A DNA stretch of 64,000 nt from Duganella sp. BJB476. Lineage in GTDB: Bacteria; Pseudomonadota; Gammaproteobacteria; Burkholderiales; Burkholderiaceae_D. The notes beneath the pieces are model-generated. The model was not told where the DNA came from. It saw only the letters and a program-made list of their open reading frames with translations, and ran no database searches. Of the stretch, positions 46,230-55,316 are shown piece after piece. The translations under genes and the position numbers were made by a program. Position 1 is the stretch's first letter. Each line of letters opens with the position of its first letter. The DNA lies in assembly GCF_003416895.1 (NCBI RefSeq), contig NZ_QVIO01000006.1, positions 372,001-436,000 of the forward strand. Reading direction: 5' to 3'.

Positions 46230-47375
46230 ATGACCGAAGCTACTTTCAAACCAAAAAAATCCGTCGCCCTGTCCGGCGTCACCGCTGGTAATACCGCACT
46301 GTGCTCCGTCGGCAAAACCGGCAATGACCTGCACTACCGCGGCTACGACATCCTGGACGTCGCCAGCACCTGCGAGTTCGAAGAAATCGCCTACCTGCTG
46401 GTACACGGCAAACTGCCGACTGCCGCTGAACTGAAGGGCTACAAGACCAAACTGCGCTCGCTGCGCGGCCTGCCTGCGTCGCTGAAAGCCGCGCTGGAAG
46501 CACTGCCAGCATCGGCGCATCCGATGGACGTGATGCGCACCGGCGTCTCGGTACTCGGTTGCACGTTGCCGGAGAAGGACGACCACAACGTGCCAGGCGC
46601 GCGCGACATCGCCGACCGCCTGATGGCTTCCTTCGGTTCGATGCTGCTGTACTGGTACCACTTCAGCCATAACGGCAAGCGCATCGACGTGGAAACCGAC
46701 GACGACTCCATCGGCGGCCACTTCCTGCACCTGCTGCACGGCGAGAAGCCGTCCGAAAGCTGGGTCCAGGCGATGCACACCTCGCTGATCCTGTACGCGG
46801 AACACGAGTTCAACGCCTCCACCTTCACCAGCCGCGTCATCGCCGGCACGGGTTCGGACATCCACTCCGCCATCACCGGCGCCATTGGCGCGCTGCGCGG
46901 CCCTAAACACGGCGGCGCCAACGAATTCGCCTTCGAGATCCAGAAGCGCTACGAAAACGCCGACGAAGCCGAAGCGGACATCCGCAACCGCGTCGCCAAC
47001 AAGGAAGTCGTGATCGGCTTCGGTCACCCTGTGTACACCATCTCCGACCCGCGCAACGTCGTCATCAAGGAAGTGGCGCGCAAGCTGTCGCAGGAAGCCG
47101 GCTCGATGAAGATGTTCGACATCGCCGAACGCCTGGAAACCGTCATGTGGGACATCAAGAAGATGTTCCCGAACCTGGACTGGTTCTCGGCCGTGTCGTA
47201 CCACATGATGGGCGTGCCGACCGCGATGTTCACGCCGCTGTTCGTCATCTCGCGCACGTCCGGCTGGGCCGCGCACATCATCGAGCAGCGCATCGACAAC
47301 AAGATCATTCGTCCAAGCGCGAACTACGTCGGTCCTGAAGACCTGAAGTTCGTCCCGATCAAGGACCGCAAATAA
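46230..47375 (+). CDS. prpC: 2-methylcitrate synthase
   Basis: A 381-aa citrate-synthase-fold enzyme condensing propionyl-CoA with oxaloacetate. Motifs include TGNDLHYRGYDILDVASTCE, SDIHSAITGAIGALRGPKHG with GGANE (catalytic His), and EVVIGFGHPVYTISDPRNVV (second His). AGGAG precedes the ATG by about 10 nt. It is placed between prpB and acnD, and its stop overlaps the acnD start by one base. Position and the short form distinguish it from the TCA-cycle GltA. Confidence 0.96.
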   Translation: MTEATFKPKKSVALSGVTAGNTALCSVGKTGNDLHYRGYDILDVASTCEFEEIAYLLVHGKLPTAAELKGYKTKLRSLRGLPASLKAALEALPASAHPMDVMRTGVSVLGCTLPEKDDHNVPGARDIADRLMASFGSMLLYWYHFSHNGKRIDVETDDDSIGGHFLHLLHGEKPSESWVQAMHTSLILYAEHEFNASTFTSRVIAGTGSDIHSAITGAIGALRGPKHGGANEFAFEIQKRYENADEAEADIRNRVANKEVVIGFGHPVYTISDPRNVVIKEVARKLSQEAGSMKMFDIAERLETVMWDIKKMFPNLDWFSAVSYHMMGVPTAMFTPLFVISRTSGWAAHIIEQRIDNKIIRPSANYVGPEDLKFVPIKDRK

Positions 47376-49972
47376 TGAACACCCAATTCCGTAAATCCCT
47401 GCCGGGCACCAAGCTCGATTACTTCGACGCGCGCGCCGCTGTCGACGCGATCCAGCCAGGTGCCTGGGCCAAGCTGCCGTACACCTCGCGCGTACTGGCT
47501 GAAAACCTGGTGCGCCGCTGCGATCCGGCGACGCTCAACGCTTCGCTGTCGCAGCTGATCGAGCGCAAGCGCGACCTGGACTTCCCATGGTTCCCTGCGC
47601 GCGTGGTGTGCCACGACATTCTCGGCCAGACCGCGCTGGTCGACCTGGCCGGCCTGCGCGACGCCATCGCGCTGCAAGGCGGCGATCCTGCGCTGGTCAA
47701 TCCGGTGGTGCCGACCCAGCTGGTGGTCGACCACTCGCTGGCGGTTGAATGCGGCGGCTTCGATCCCGATGCCTTCGACAAGAACCGCGCCATCGAAGAC
47801 CGTCGCAACGAAGACCGCTTCGACTTCATCAACTGGACCAAGAAGGCGTTCAAGAACGTCGACGTGATCCCGCCGGGTAACGGCATCCTGCACCAGATCA
47901 ATCTGGAGCGCATGTCGCCGGTGATTCAGGCGGTGGACGGCGTGGCCTTCCCGGATACGCTGGTCGGCACCGACTCGCACACCCCGATGGTCGATGCGCT
48001 GGGCGTGATCGCCATCGGCGTTGGCGGCCTGGAAGCGGAAAGCGTGATGCTGGGCCGCGCATCGTGGATGCGTCTTCCGGACATCATCGGCGTCGAGCTG
48101 ACGGGCAAGCCGCAAGCCGGCATCACCGCCACCGACACCGTGCTGGCGCTGACCGAATTCCTGCGCAAGCAAAAGGTCGTTTCGTCGTACCTGGAGTTCT
48201 TCGGCGAAGGCGCTTCGCACCTGACCTTGGGCGACCGCGCGACCATCTCCAACATGGCGCCGGAATACGGCTCCACCGCCGCGATGTTCTACATCGACGA
48301 GCAAACCATCAAATACCTCAAGCTGACCGGCCGCGATGATGAACTGGTCAAGCTGGTGGAGACCTATGCGAAGGAAACCGGCCTGTGGGGCGAAGCCCTG
48401 AAGACCGCCGAATACGAACGCGTGCTGAAGTTCGACCTGTCGTCGGTGGTGCGTACCATCGCCGGCCCGTCGAATCCGCACAACCGCGTGCCGACTTCCG
48501 AGCTGGCCGCGCGCGGCATCAGCGGCGTGGTGGAGAACGAGCCTGGCCTGATGCCTGACGGCGCGGTCATCATCGCCGCCATCACCAGCTGCACCAACAC
48601 CAACAACCCGCGCAACATGGTCGCAGCAGGCCTGCTGGCCCGCAACGCCAACGCGCGCGGCCTGACCCGCAAGCCGTGGGTGAAAAGCTCGCTGGCGCCC
48701 GGCTCCAAGACGGTGACGCTGTACCTGGAAGAAGCGGGCCTGATGCCTGAACTGGAACAGCTGGGCTTCGGCGTGGTCGCTTACGCCTGCACCACCTGCA
48801 ACGGCATGTCCGGCGCGCTCGATCCGGTGATCCAGAAGGAAGTGATAGACCGCGACCTGTACGCCACCGCTGTGTTGTCGGGTAACCGCAACTTCGATGG
48901 CCGTATTCACCCATACGCCAAGCAGGCCTTCCTGGCTTCGCCGCCGCTGGTGGTGGCCTACGCCATCGCCGGCACGATCCGCTTCGACATCGAGAAGGAC
49001 GTCCTCGGCCTCGACGCCAACGGCCAGCCGGTCACGCTGAAGGATATCTGGCCGACCGACGAAGAGATCGATGCGCTGGTCGCGTCCAGCGTCAAGCCGG
49101 CGCAGTTCAACAAGGTCTACATCCCGATGTTCGCCAAGCAGGAAGACGACGGCATCAAAGTGAAGCCGCTGTACGACTGGCGTCCGCAGACCACCTACAT
49201 CCGCCGTCCGCCGTACTGGGAAGGCGCGCTGGCCGGCGCCCGTCCGCTGAAAGGCATGCTGCCGCTGGCGGTCCTGGGCGATAACATCACCACCGACCAC
49301 CTGTCGCCGTCGAACGCGATCATGCTCAATAGCGCGGCCGGCGAATACCTGGCGAAAATGGGTTTGCCGGAAGAGGACTTCAATTCCTACGCCACCCACC
49401 GTGGCGACCACCTGACTGCGCAACGTGCCACCTTCGCCAATCCAACGTTGAAGAACGAAATGGTGCGCGATGCCGACGGCAAGGTCAAAGCCGGTTCGCT
49501 GGCGCGCGTGGAACCGGAAGGCAAAGTCACCCGCATGTGGGAAGCCATCGAGACCTACATGGAGCGCAAGCAGTCGCTGATCGTGATCGCCGGCGCCGAC
49601 TACGGCCAAGGCTCGTCGCGCGACTGGGCGGCCAAGGGCGTGCGTTTGGCGGGCGTGGAAGCGATCGTGGCCGAAGGCTTCGAGCGCATCCACCGCACCA
49701 ACCTGGTCGGCATGGGCGTGCTGCCGCTGGAGTTCCAGCCGGGCGTGAACCGCCTGACGCTGGCGCTGGACGGCACCGAAAGCTACGACGTGATCGGCGA
49801 GCGCACCCCGCGTTCGACGCTGACGCTGGTGGTCAACCGCCGCAACGGCGAGCGTGTCGAAGTGCCGGTGATCTGCCGCCTCGATACGGCAGAGGAAGTG
49901 TCGATCTACGAAGCGGGCGGCGTGCTGCAACGCTTCGCCCAGGACTTCCTTGAATCCGTAAAGGCTGCCTGA
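47375..49972 (+). CDS. acnD: Fe/S-dependent 2-methylcitrate dehydratase AcnD
   Basis: An 865-aa aconitase-family enzyme that dehydrates 2-methylcitrate to a 2-methylaconitate isomer. The 4Fe-4S ligands are in IIAAITSCTNTNNPRNMVAA (one Cys) and YACTTCNGMSGALDP (two Cys). It has GVGGLEAESVMLGRASWM and the swivel-domain motif YGQGSSRDWAAKGVRLAGVE. It needs PrpF, encoded immediately downstream, to isomerise its product. This AcnD/PrpF pair replaces PrpD, which is absent here. Length is typical. Confidence 0.96.
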   Translation: MNTQFRKSLPGTKLDYFDARAAVDAIQPGAWAKLPYTSRVLAENLVRRCDPATLNASLSQLIERKRDLDFPWFPARVVCHDILGQTALVDLAGLRDAIALQGGDPALVNPVVPTQLVVDHSLAVECGGFDPDAFDKNRAIEDRRNEDRFDFINWTKKAFKNVDVIPPGNGILHQINLERMSPVIQAVDGVAFPDTLVGTDSHTPMVDALGVIAIGVGGLEAESVMLGRASWMRLPDIIGVELTGKPQAGITATDTVLALTEFLRKQKVVSSYLEFFGEGASHLTLGDRATISNMAPEYGSTAAMFYIDEQTIKYLKLTGRDDELVKLVETYAKETGLWGEALKTAEYERVLKFDLSSVVRTIAGPSNPHNRVPTSELAARGISGVVENEPGLMPDGAVIIAAITSCTNTNNPRNMVAAGLLARNANARGLTRKPWVKSSLAPGSKTVTLYLEEAGLMPELEQLGFGVVAYACTTCNGMSGALDPVIQKEVIDRDLYATAVLSGNRNFDGRIHPYAKQAFLASPPLVVAYAIAGTIRFDIEKDVLGLDANGQPVTLKDIWPTDEEIDALVASSVKPAQFNKVYIPMFAKQEDDGIKVKPLYDWRPQTTYIRRPPYWEGALAGARPLKGMLPLAVLGDNITTDHLSPSNAIMLNSAAGEYLAKMGLPEEDFNSYATHRGDHLTAQRATFANPTLKNEMVRDADGKVKAGSLARVEPEGKVTRMWEAIETYMERKQSLIVIAGADYGQGSSRDWAAKGVRLAGVEAIVAEGFERIHRTNLVGMGVLPLEFQPGVNRLTLALDGTESYDVIGERTPRSTLTLVVNRRNGERVEVPVICRLDTAEEVSIYEAGGVLQRFAQDFLESVKAA

Positions 49973-49974
49973 TC

Positions 49975-51165
49975 ATGGCTCACACACCGCAAATCAAGAT
50001 CCCCGCCACGTATATGCGTGGCGGCACCAGCAAGGGCGTGTTCTTCCGCTTGCAGGATCTGCCGGCCGCAGCACAACAGCCGGGCGCCGCGCGCGACGCC
50101 TTGCTGCTGCGCGTGATCGGCAGTCCGGACCCATACGGCAAGCAGATCGACGGTATGGGCGGCGCCACCTCCAGTACCAGCAAATCGGTGATCCTGGCCA
50201 AGAGCAGCAAGCCGGATCACGACGTCGACTACCTGTTCGGCCAGGTCTCCATCGACAAGGCCTTCGTCGATTGGAGCGGCAACTGCGGCAACCTGTCCGC
50301 TGCGGTTGGCGCCTTCGCCATCAGCGGCGGCCTGGTGGACGCGGACCGCATTCCGCGCGACGGCATGGCCGTGGTGCGCGTATGGCAGGCCAATATCGGC
50401 AAGACCATCATCGCCCACGTACCAATCACCAACGGCGAAGTGCAGGAGACCGGCGACTTTGAACTCGACGGCGTCACCTTCCCCGCAGCCGAAGTTCAGC
50501 TGGAATTCATGGACCCGGCAGCGGAAGAAGAGGGCGTGGGCGGCTCCATGTTCCCGACCGGCCAACTGGTCGACGAACTGGAAGTGCCCGGTGTTGGCAC
50601 CATGAAGGCGACCATGATCAACGCCGGCATCCCGACCATTTTCGTCAACGCGGAAGATATCGGCTACCTCGGCACCGAGCTGCAGGACGCCATCAACGGC
50701 GATCCGAAAGCGCTGGCACGCTTCGAACTGATACGCGCGCATGGTGCGCTGCGCATGGGCCTCATCAAGCATATCGACGACGCGGCCACGCGCCAGCATA
50801 CGCCCAAGGTGGCCTTCGTCGCCAAGCCGGCGCCGTACACTTCGTCGAGCGGCAAGCAGGTCGCCGCCACCGACGTTGACCTGCTGGTGCGGGCCATGTC
50901 GATGGGTAAGCTGCATCACGCGATGATGGGGACGGCGGCGGTAGCTATCGGCACCGCTGCGGCGATACCGGGCACGCTGGTGAATCTGGCGGCGGGCGGC
51001 GGCGCGCGCGATGCGGTGCGCTTTGGCCACCCATCCGGCACGCTGCGGGTCGGCGCGGAAGCGGCGCAGCAGAACGGCGAGTGGAGCGTAAAAAAAGCGG
51101 TCATGAGCCGCAGCGCCCGCGTGTTGATGGAAGGTTGGGTACGCATCCCCGGCGACACGTTCTAA
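49975..51165 (+). CDS. prpF: 2-methylaconitate isomerase PrpF
   Basis: A 396-aa diaminopimelate-epimerase-fold protein. It starts MAHTPQIKIPATYMRGGTSK, with GVFFRLQDLP, the highly conserved QIDGMGGATSSTSKSVIL, and VDWSGNCGNLSAAVGAFAIS. PrpF isomerises the AcnD product to cis-2-methylaconitate so that the cycle can proceed. It begins 2 nt after acnD. All family motifs look intact. Confidence 0.95.
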   Translation: MAHTPQIKIPATYMRGGTSKGVFFRLQDLPAAAQQPGAARDALLLRVIGSPDPYGKQIDGMGGATSSTSKSVILAKSSKPDHDVDYLFGQVSIDKAFVDWSGNCGNLSAAVGAFAISGGLVDADRIPRDGMAVVRVWQANIGKTIIAHVPITNGEVQETGDFELDGVTFPAAEVQLEFMDPAAEEEGVGGSMFPTGQLVDELEVPGVGTMKATMINAGIPTIFVNAEDIGYLGTELQDAINGDPKALARFELIRAHGALRMGLIKHIDDAATRQHTPKVAFVAKPAPYTSSSGKQVAATDVDLLVRAMSMGKLHHAMMGTAAVAIGTAAAIPGTLVNLAAGGGARDAVRFGHPSGTLRVGAEAAQQNGEWSVKKAVMSRSARVLMEGWVRIPGDTF

Positions 51166-51191
51166 GCTGAACACACCATAACGGAGGAGAT

Positions 51192-53093
51192 ATGAAATAC
51201 GCTGATTTTTATCAGCGCTCTATCGTCACGCCTGAACAATTCTGGCAGGACGAATCAGCGCTCATCGACTGGCACACCCCATGCACGAAAGTGCTGGATT
51301 ATTCCCATCCTCCGTTCGCCAAGTGGTTCGTCGGCGGGCAGACTAACCTGTGCCATAACGCCGTGGACCGCTGGTGTGCCAGCCAGGGCGACCAGCCCGC
51401 GCTGATCGCCATCTCCACCGAAACCAATACAGAGCGTAGCTACTCGTTCAACGAATTGCGTACCGAAGTCGAACGCTGCGCTGCGATGATGCAGGAGCTG
51501 GGTGTCGGCCGTGGCGACCGCGTGTTGATCTACATGCCGATGATCGCCGAAGCCGCGTTCGCGATGCTGGCCTGCGCCCGCATCGGCGCGATTCACTCGG
51601 TGGTGTTCGGCGGTTTTGCCGCCAACAGCCTGGCCAGTCGCATCGACGATGCGCGGCCGGTGCTGATCATCTCCGCCGATGCCGGTTCGCGCAGCGGCAA
51701 GGCTATCCCCTACAAACACCTGCTGGACGAGGCGATCGAACTGTCGTCCGCCAAGCCGGCCAAGGTGCTGCTGGTGGACCGCAAGCTGGCGCCGATGGAA
51801 CTGGTGGCCGGCCGCGACGAGGACTGGGCCAGCCTGCGCGCCGCCCACATGGATGCGCGCGTACCAGTGACCTGGCTGGAGTCGAACGAGCCGTCCTACA
51901 TCCTCTACACCTCCGGCACGACCGGCAAGCCGAAAGGCGTGCAACGCGACGTCGGTGGTTATGCGGTGGCGCTGGCGTCGTCGATGAAGTACAACTTTTG
52001 CGGCAAGGCCGGCGAGACCTTCTTCGCCACCTCCGATATCGGCTGGGTGGTCGGCCACTCCTACATCGTCTACGGCCCGCTGATCGCCGGCATGGCGACC
52101 ATCATGTACGAGGGCCTGCCGATCTGCCCGGACGCCGGCATCTGGTGGAGCATCGTCGAGAAGTACAAAGTCACGCGCATGTTCTCGGCGCCGACGGCGA
52201 TCCGCGTGCTGCGCAAGCAGCCGCCGGAGTTCATGCGCAAGTACGACCTGTCGTCGCTGCGCGCGCTGTACCTGGCCGGCGAACCGCTCGACGAAACCAC
52301 GTCGCAATGGATACACGAAGAACTGGGCGTGCCCATCATCGACAATTACTGGCAGACCGAAACCGGCTGGCCCATCCTGTCGATCGCCAAGGGCGTCGAG
52401 GACACGCCGACGCGCTTGGGCAGCCCCGGCGTGGCGATGTACGGCTATAAGGTCAAGCTGCTCAACGAATCGACTGGCGAGGAATGTGCCGCCAACGAGA
52501 AGGGCGTGGTGGTGATCGACGGCCCGCTGCCGCCAGGCTGCATGCAGACCGTGTACGGCGACGACCAGCGATTTGTCGATACCTACTGGTCCACCTTCGA
52601 TGGCCAGCAGGTGTATTCGACTTTCGACTGGGGCGTGCGCGACGAAGACGGCTACTACTTCATCCTCGGCCGCACCGATGACGTGATCAATGTCGCCGGC
52701 CATCGTCTCGGCACGCGCGAGATCGAGGAATCCATCTCCAGCCACGCCAACGTTTCCGAGGTGGCGGTGGTCGGCGTGGAAGACAAGCTCAAAGGCCAGG
52801 TGGCGGTTGCCTTCGTTATCGTCAAGGACGCGACGCGTACCGCCAGCGAAGAAGGATGTACGACGCAGGAACGCGAGATCCTCGGCGTGGTCGATCATCA
52901 ACTGGGCGCTGTCGCGCGGCCGTCGCGCGTTTATTTCGTGCCGCAGTTGCCGAAGACCCGCTCTGGAAAATTACTGCGCCGTTCGATCCAGGCCATCTGC
53001 GAAGGCCGCAACCCAGGCGACCTGACGGCGATCGAAGATCCGGCTTCGCTCCAGCAGATACAACGGGTTCTGCAAGCCGGTGTGGCGAAATAG
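51192..53093 (+). CDS. prpE: Propionate-CoA ligase PrpE
   Basis: A 633-aa acyl-CoA synthetase (ANL superfamily) activating propionate to propionyl-CoA via propionyl-AMP. The P-loop motif is YILYTSGTTGKPKGVQRDVG; the hinge and C-domain motifs are ILGRTDDVINVAGHRLGTRE and the catalytic Lys in KTRSGKLLRRSIQ. The N-terminus YADFYQRSIVTPEQFWQDES and the motif WWSIVEKYKVTRMFSAPTAI fit PrpE rather than Acs. GGAGGAG precedes the ATG. It supplies the substrate for PrpC in the same operon. Confidence 0.95.
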   Translation: MKYADFYQRSIVTPEQFWQDESALIDWHTPCTKVLDYSHPPFAKWFVGGQTNLCHNAVDRWCASQGDQPALIAISTETNTERSYSFNELRTEVERCAAMMQELGVGRGDRVLIYMPMIAEAAFAMLACARIGAIHSVVFGGFAANSLASRIDDARPVLIISADAGSRSGKAIPYKHLLDEAIELSSAKPAKVLLVDRKLAPMELVAGRDEDWASLRAAHMDARVPVTWLESNEPSYILYTSGTTGKPKGVQRDVGGYAVALASSMKYNFCGKAGETFFATSDIGWVVGHSYIVYGPLIAGMATIMYEGLPICPDAGIWWSIVEKYKVTRMFSAPTAIRVLRKQPPEFMRKYDLSSLRALYLAGEPLDETTSQWIHEELGVPIIDNYWQTETGWPILSIAKGVEDTPTRLGSPGVAMYGYKVKLLNESTGEECAANEKGVVVIDGPLPPGCMQTVYGDDQRFVDTYWSTFDGQQVYSTFDWGVRDEDGYYFILGRTDDVINVAGHRLGTREIEESISSHANVSEVAVVGVEDKLKGQVAVAFVIVKDATRTASEEGCTTQEREILGVVDHQLGAVARPSRVYFVPQLPKTRSGKLLRRSIQAICEGRNPGDLTAIEDPASLQQIQRVLQAGVAK

Positions 53094-53159
53094 TGTGCGC
53101 GTAAGGGATCGGTAAGCCTCGCTGTTTATTGTGGTGACAAACAACACAGGAGACACGCG

Positions 53160-53468
53160 ATGCATGACGATCTGGTTCAAAAAATCAAGCGGGACCCCAG
53201 CTATCACAAGCTGGTCAAGGCCCGCTCCCGTTTCGGCTGGGCGCTGACTGCGGTGATGATGCTGGTCTATTACGGCTACATCCTGCTGATCGCTTTCGAC
53301 AAGGAGCTGCTGGCGTCGAAGACCGGCGCTGGCGTGATGACGTGGGGGATGCCGATCGGCCTGTTCGTGATCGTGTTCACTGTGCTGGTCACCGGCATCT
53401 ATGTACGTCGCGCCAACAAGCAATTCGACGACCTGACCCACGCGATTCAAGAACGGGTGCGGGCATGA
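53160..53468 (+). CDS. DUF485 membrane protein (YjcH-like)
   Basis: A 102-aa protein with two membrane helices (WALTAVMMLVYYGYILLIAF and IGLFVIVFTVLVTGIYVRRA), as in DUF485/YjcH proteins. These are almost always encoded just before the acetate symporter ActP, as here, with a 4-nt ATGA overlap. AGGAGA precedes the ATG. The role is unknown but assumed to assist the symporter. It lies 66 nt after prpE with no terminator, so it is probably part of the prp transcript. Confidence 0.93.
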   Translation: MHDDLVQKIKRDPSYHKLVKARSRFGWALTAVMMLVYYGYILLIAFDKELLASKTGAGVMTWGMPIGLFVIVFTVLVTGIYVRRANKQFDDLTHAIQERVRA

Positions 53469-55138
53469 ACGCCGCTCAACGCATGCTGCGCGGGCTCGCC
53501 GCGTTGACGCTGCTGGGCGCTGGCGGAGCGGCGCTTGCGGCCGGAGTTGATCTGGGGCAAGCGGTCAAGCAGCCGACCAACTGGACCGCGATCACCATGT
53601 TCGGCGCCTTCGTCATCTTCACGCTGTTCGTCACCAAGTGGGCGGCCGCCAAGACCAAATCGGCATCTGATTTCTACACCGCCGGTGGCGGCATCACCGG
53701 CTTCCAGAACGGCCTGGCCATCGCCGGCGACTACATGTCGGCTGCGTCCTTCCTCGGAATTTCCGCAGCGGTGTTCCTCAACGGTTACGATGGCCTGATC
53801 TATGCCATCGGCTTCCTGGTCGGCTGGCCGGTGATCACCTTCCTGATGGCGGAGCGCCTGCGCAACCTGGGCCGCTTCACCTTTGCCGATGTCGCCGCCT
53901 ACCGCTTCAAGCAGGCGCCGATCCGCATCTTCTCCGCTTCCGGCACGCTGGTGGTGGTGGCGTTCTACCTGATCGCGCAGATGGTCGGCGCGGGGCAGCT
54001 GATCAAATTGCTGTTCGGTCTTGAATACTGGATCGCGGTGGTGCTGGTAGGTTCGTTGATGATGATCTACGTGCTGTTCGGCGGCATGACCGCGACCACC
54101 TGGGTGCAGATCATCAAGGCGGTGATGCTGCTGGGCGGCGCCACTTTCATGGCCTTCGTGGTGATGGCGCAGTTTAACTTCAGCCCCGAGGCTCTGTTCG
54201 CCAAGTCGGTCGAGATCCACGCCAAGAAGGACGCCATCATGGGACCGGGCACTTTCATCAAGGATCCGGTGTCGGCGATCTCGTTCGGCATGGCGCTGAT
54301 GTTCGGCACCGCCGGCCTGCCGCACATCCTGATGCGCTTCTTCACCGTGCCTAGCGCGAAGGAGGCACGCAAGTCGGTGTTCTGGGCCACCAGCTGGATC
54401 GCCTACTTCTACGTGCTGACCTTCATCATCGGTTTCGGCGCCATCGTTTTGGTGAGCACCAATCCCGAGTTCAAGGACGCCGCCGGCAAACTACTAGGCG
54501 GGAATAACATGGCGGCGATCCACCTGGCCAAGGCCGTGGGCGGCAATGTCTTCCTCGGCTTTATCTCGGCCGTGGCTTTCGCCACCATCCTGGCGGTGGT
54601 GGCCGGCCTGACGCTGTCCGGCGCTTCGGCGGTATCGCACGACCTTTACGCCACCGTGATCAAGAAGGGCAAGGCCAGCAGCGCCAAGGAACTGCATGTG
54701 TCGCGCCTGACCACCGTGGCGCTGGGTGTCGTTGCCGTGGTGCTGGGCATCGTGTTCGAGAAGCAGAATATCGCGTTCATGGTGTCGCTGGCGTTCGCTA
54801 TCGCCGCCTCGGCCAACTTCCCGGTGCTGTTCATGTCAGTGCTGTGGAAGGACTGCACCACCCGCGGCGCCACCGTGGGCGGCTTCATCGGCCTGACCAC
54901 GGCCGTGGTGCTGACCGTGGTGTCGAAATCGGTCTGGGTCGATGTGCTGGGCCATGCCGATGCGCTGTTCCCGTACGCGTCGCCGGCTATCTTCTCGATA
55001 CCTGCGGCCTTCGCCAGCATCTGGCTGTTCTCGGTGCTGGATAAGAGTCCTCGCGCGCGCATCGACCGCGCCGGCTACGAGGCGCAGGAAATGCGCTCGG
55101 AGACCGGTATCGGCGCCGCAGGAGCCAGCGCTCACTGA
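53465..55138 (+). CDS. actP: Cation/acetate (short-chain carboxylate) symporter ActP
   Basis: A 557-aa sodium:solute symporter of the SSS family. The N-terminus includes a signal-like segment (GLAALTLLGAGGAALAAG). It contains KTKSASDFYTAGGGITGFQN, GDYMSAASFLGISAAVFLNG, GGMTATTWVQIIKAVMLLGG and GTAGLPHILMRFFTVPSAKE, all typical of ActP, with ~13 membrane segments. In this context it should import propionate as well as acetate. The start overlaps the DUF485 stop by 4 nt; open sequence upstream belongs to the other frame. A terminator follows. Confidence 0.93.
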   Translation: MNAAQRMLRGLAALTLLGAGGAALAAGVDLGQAVKQPTNWTAITMFGAFVIFTLFVTKWAAAKTKSASDFYTAGGGITGFQNGLAIAGDYMSAASFLGISAAVFLNGYDGLIYAIGFLVGWPVITFLMAERLRNLGRFTFADVAAYRFKQAPIRIFSASGTLVVVAFYLIAQMVGAGQLIKLLFGLEYWIAVVLVGSLMMIYVLFGGMTATTWVQIIKAVMLLGGATFMAFVVMAQFNFSPEALFAKSVEIHAKKDAIMGPGTFIKDPVSAISFGMALMFGTAGLPHILMRFFTVPSAKEARKSVFWATSWIAYFYVLTFIIGFGAIVLVSTNPEFKDAAGKLLGGNNMAAIHLAKAVGGNVFLGFISAVAFATILAVVAGLTLSGASAVSHDLYATVIKKGKASSAKELHVSRLTTVALGVVAVVLGIVFEKQNIAFMVSLAFAIAASANFPVLFMSVLWKDCTTRGATVGGFIGLTTAVVLTVVSKSVWVDVLGHADALFPYASPAIFSIPAAFASIWLFSVLDKSPRARIDRAGYEAQEMRSETGIGAAGASAH

Positions 55139-55161
55139 TGTAATTGACAAGTGGTCAGATG

Positions 55162-55197
55162 ACGACAATGCCTGGTTCGCCGGGCATTGTCGTTTTT
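55162..55197 (+). terminator. Terminator of the prp-actP operon
   Basis: ACGACAATGCC/GGCATTGTCGT is a perfect 11-bp stem with a 10-nt loop followed by five T residues, 24 nt after the actP stop. Confidence 0.92.
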
Positions 55198-55316
55198 AGG
55201 GGCGCCGCTCGGTGTGTGCGATGGCTAATGCGCCCAATGTGGTTTATGATCTGCCAACTATGCTGCCGGAAAGTAACGGGCGAGGTGGCATCTTTTATTG
55301 GGTGCCATTGGTGTAC

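Noticed and set aside
47324..49930. 868-codon minus-strand frame opposite acnD
   Set aside because: Shadow of acnD, which carries all iron-sulfur ligands and family motifs.
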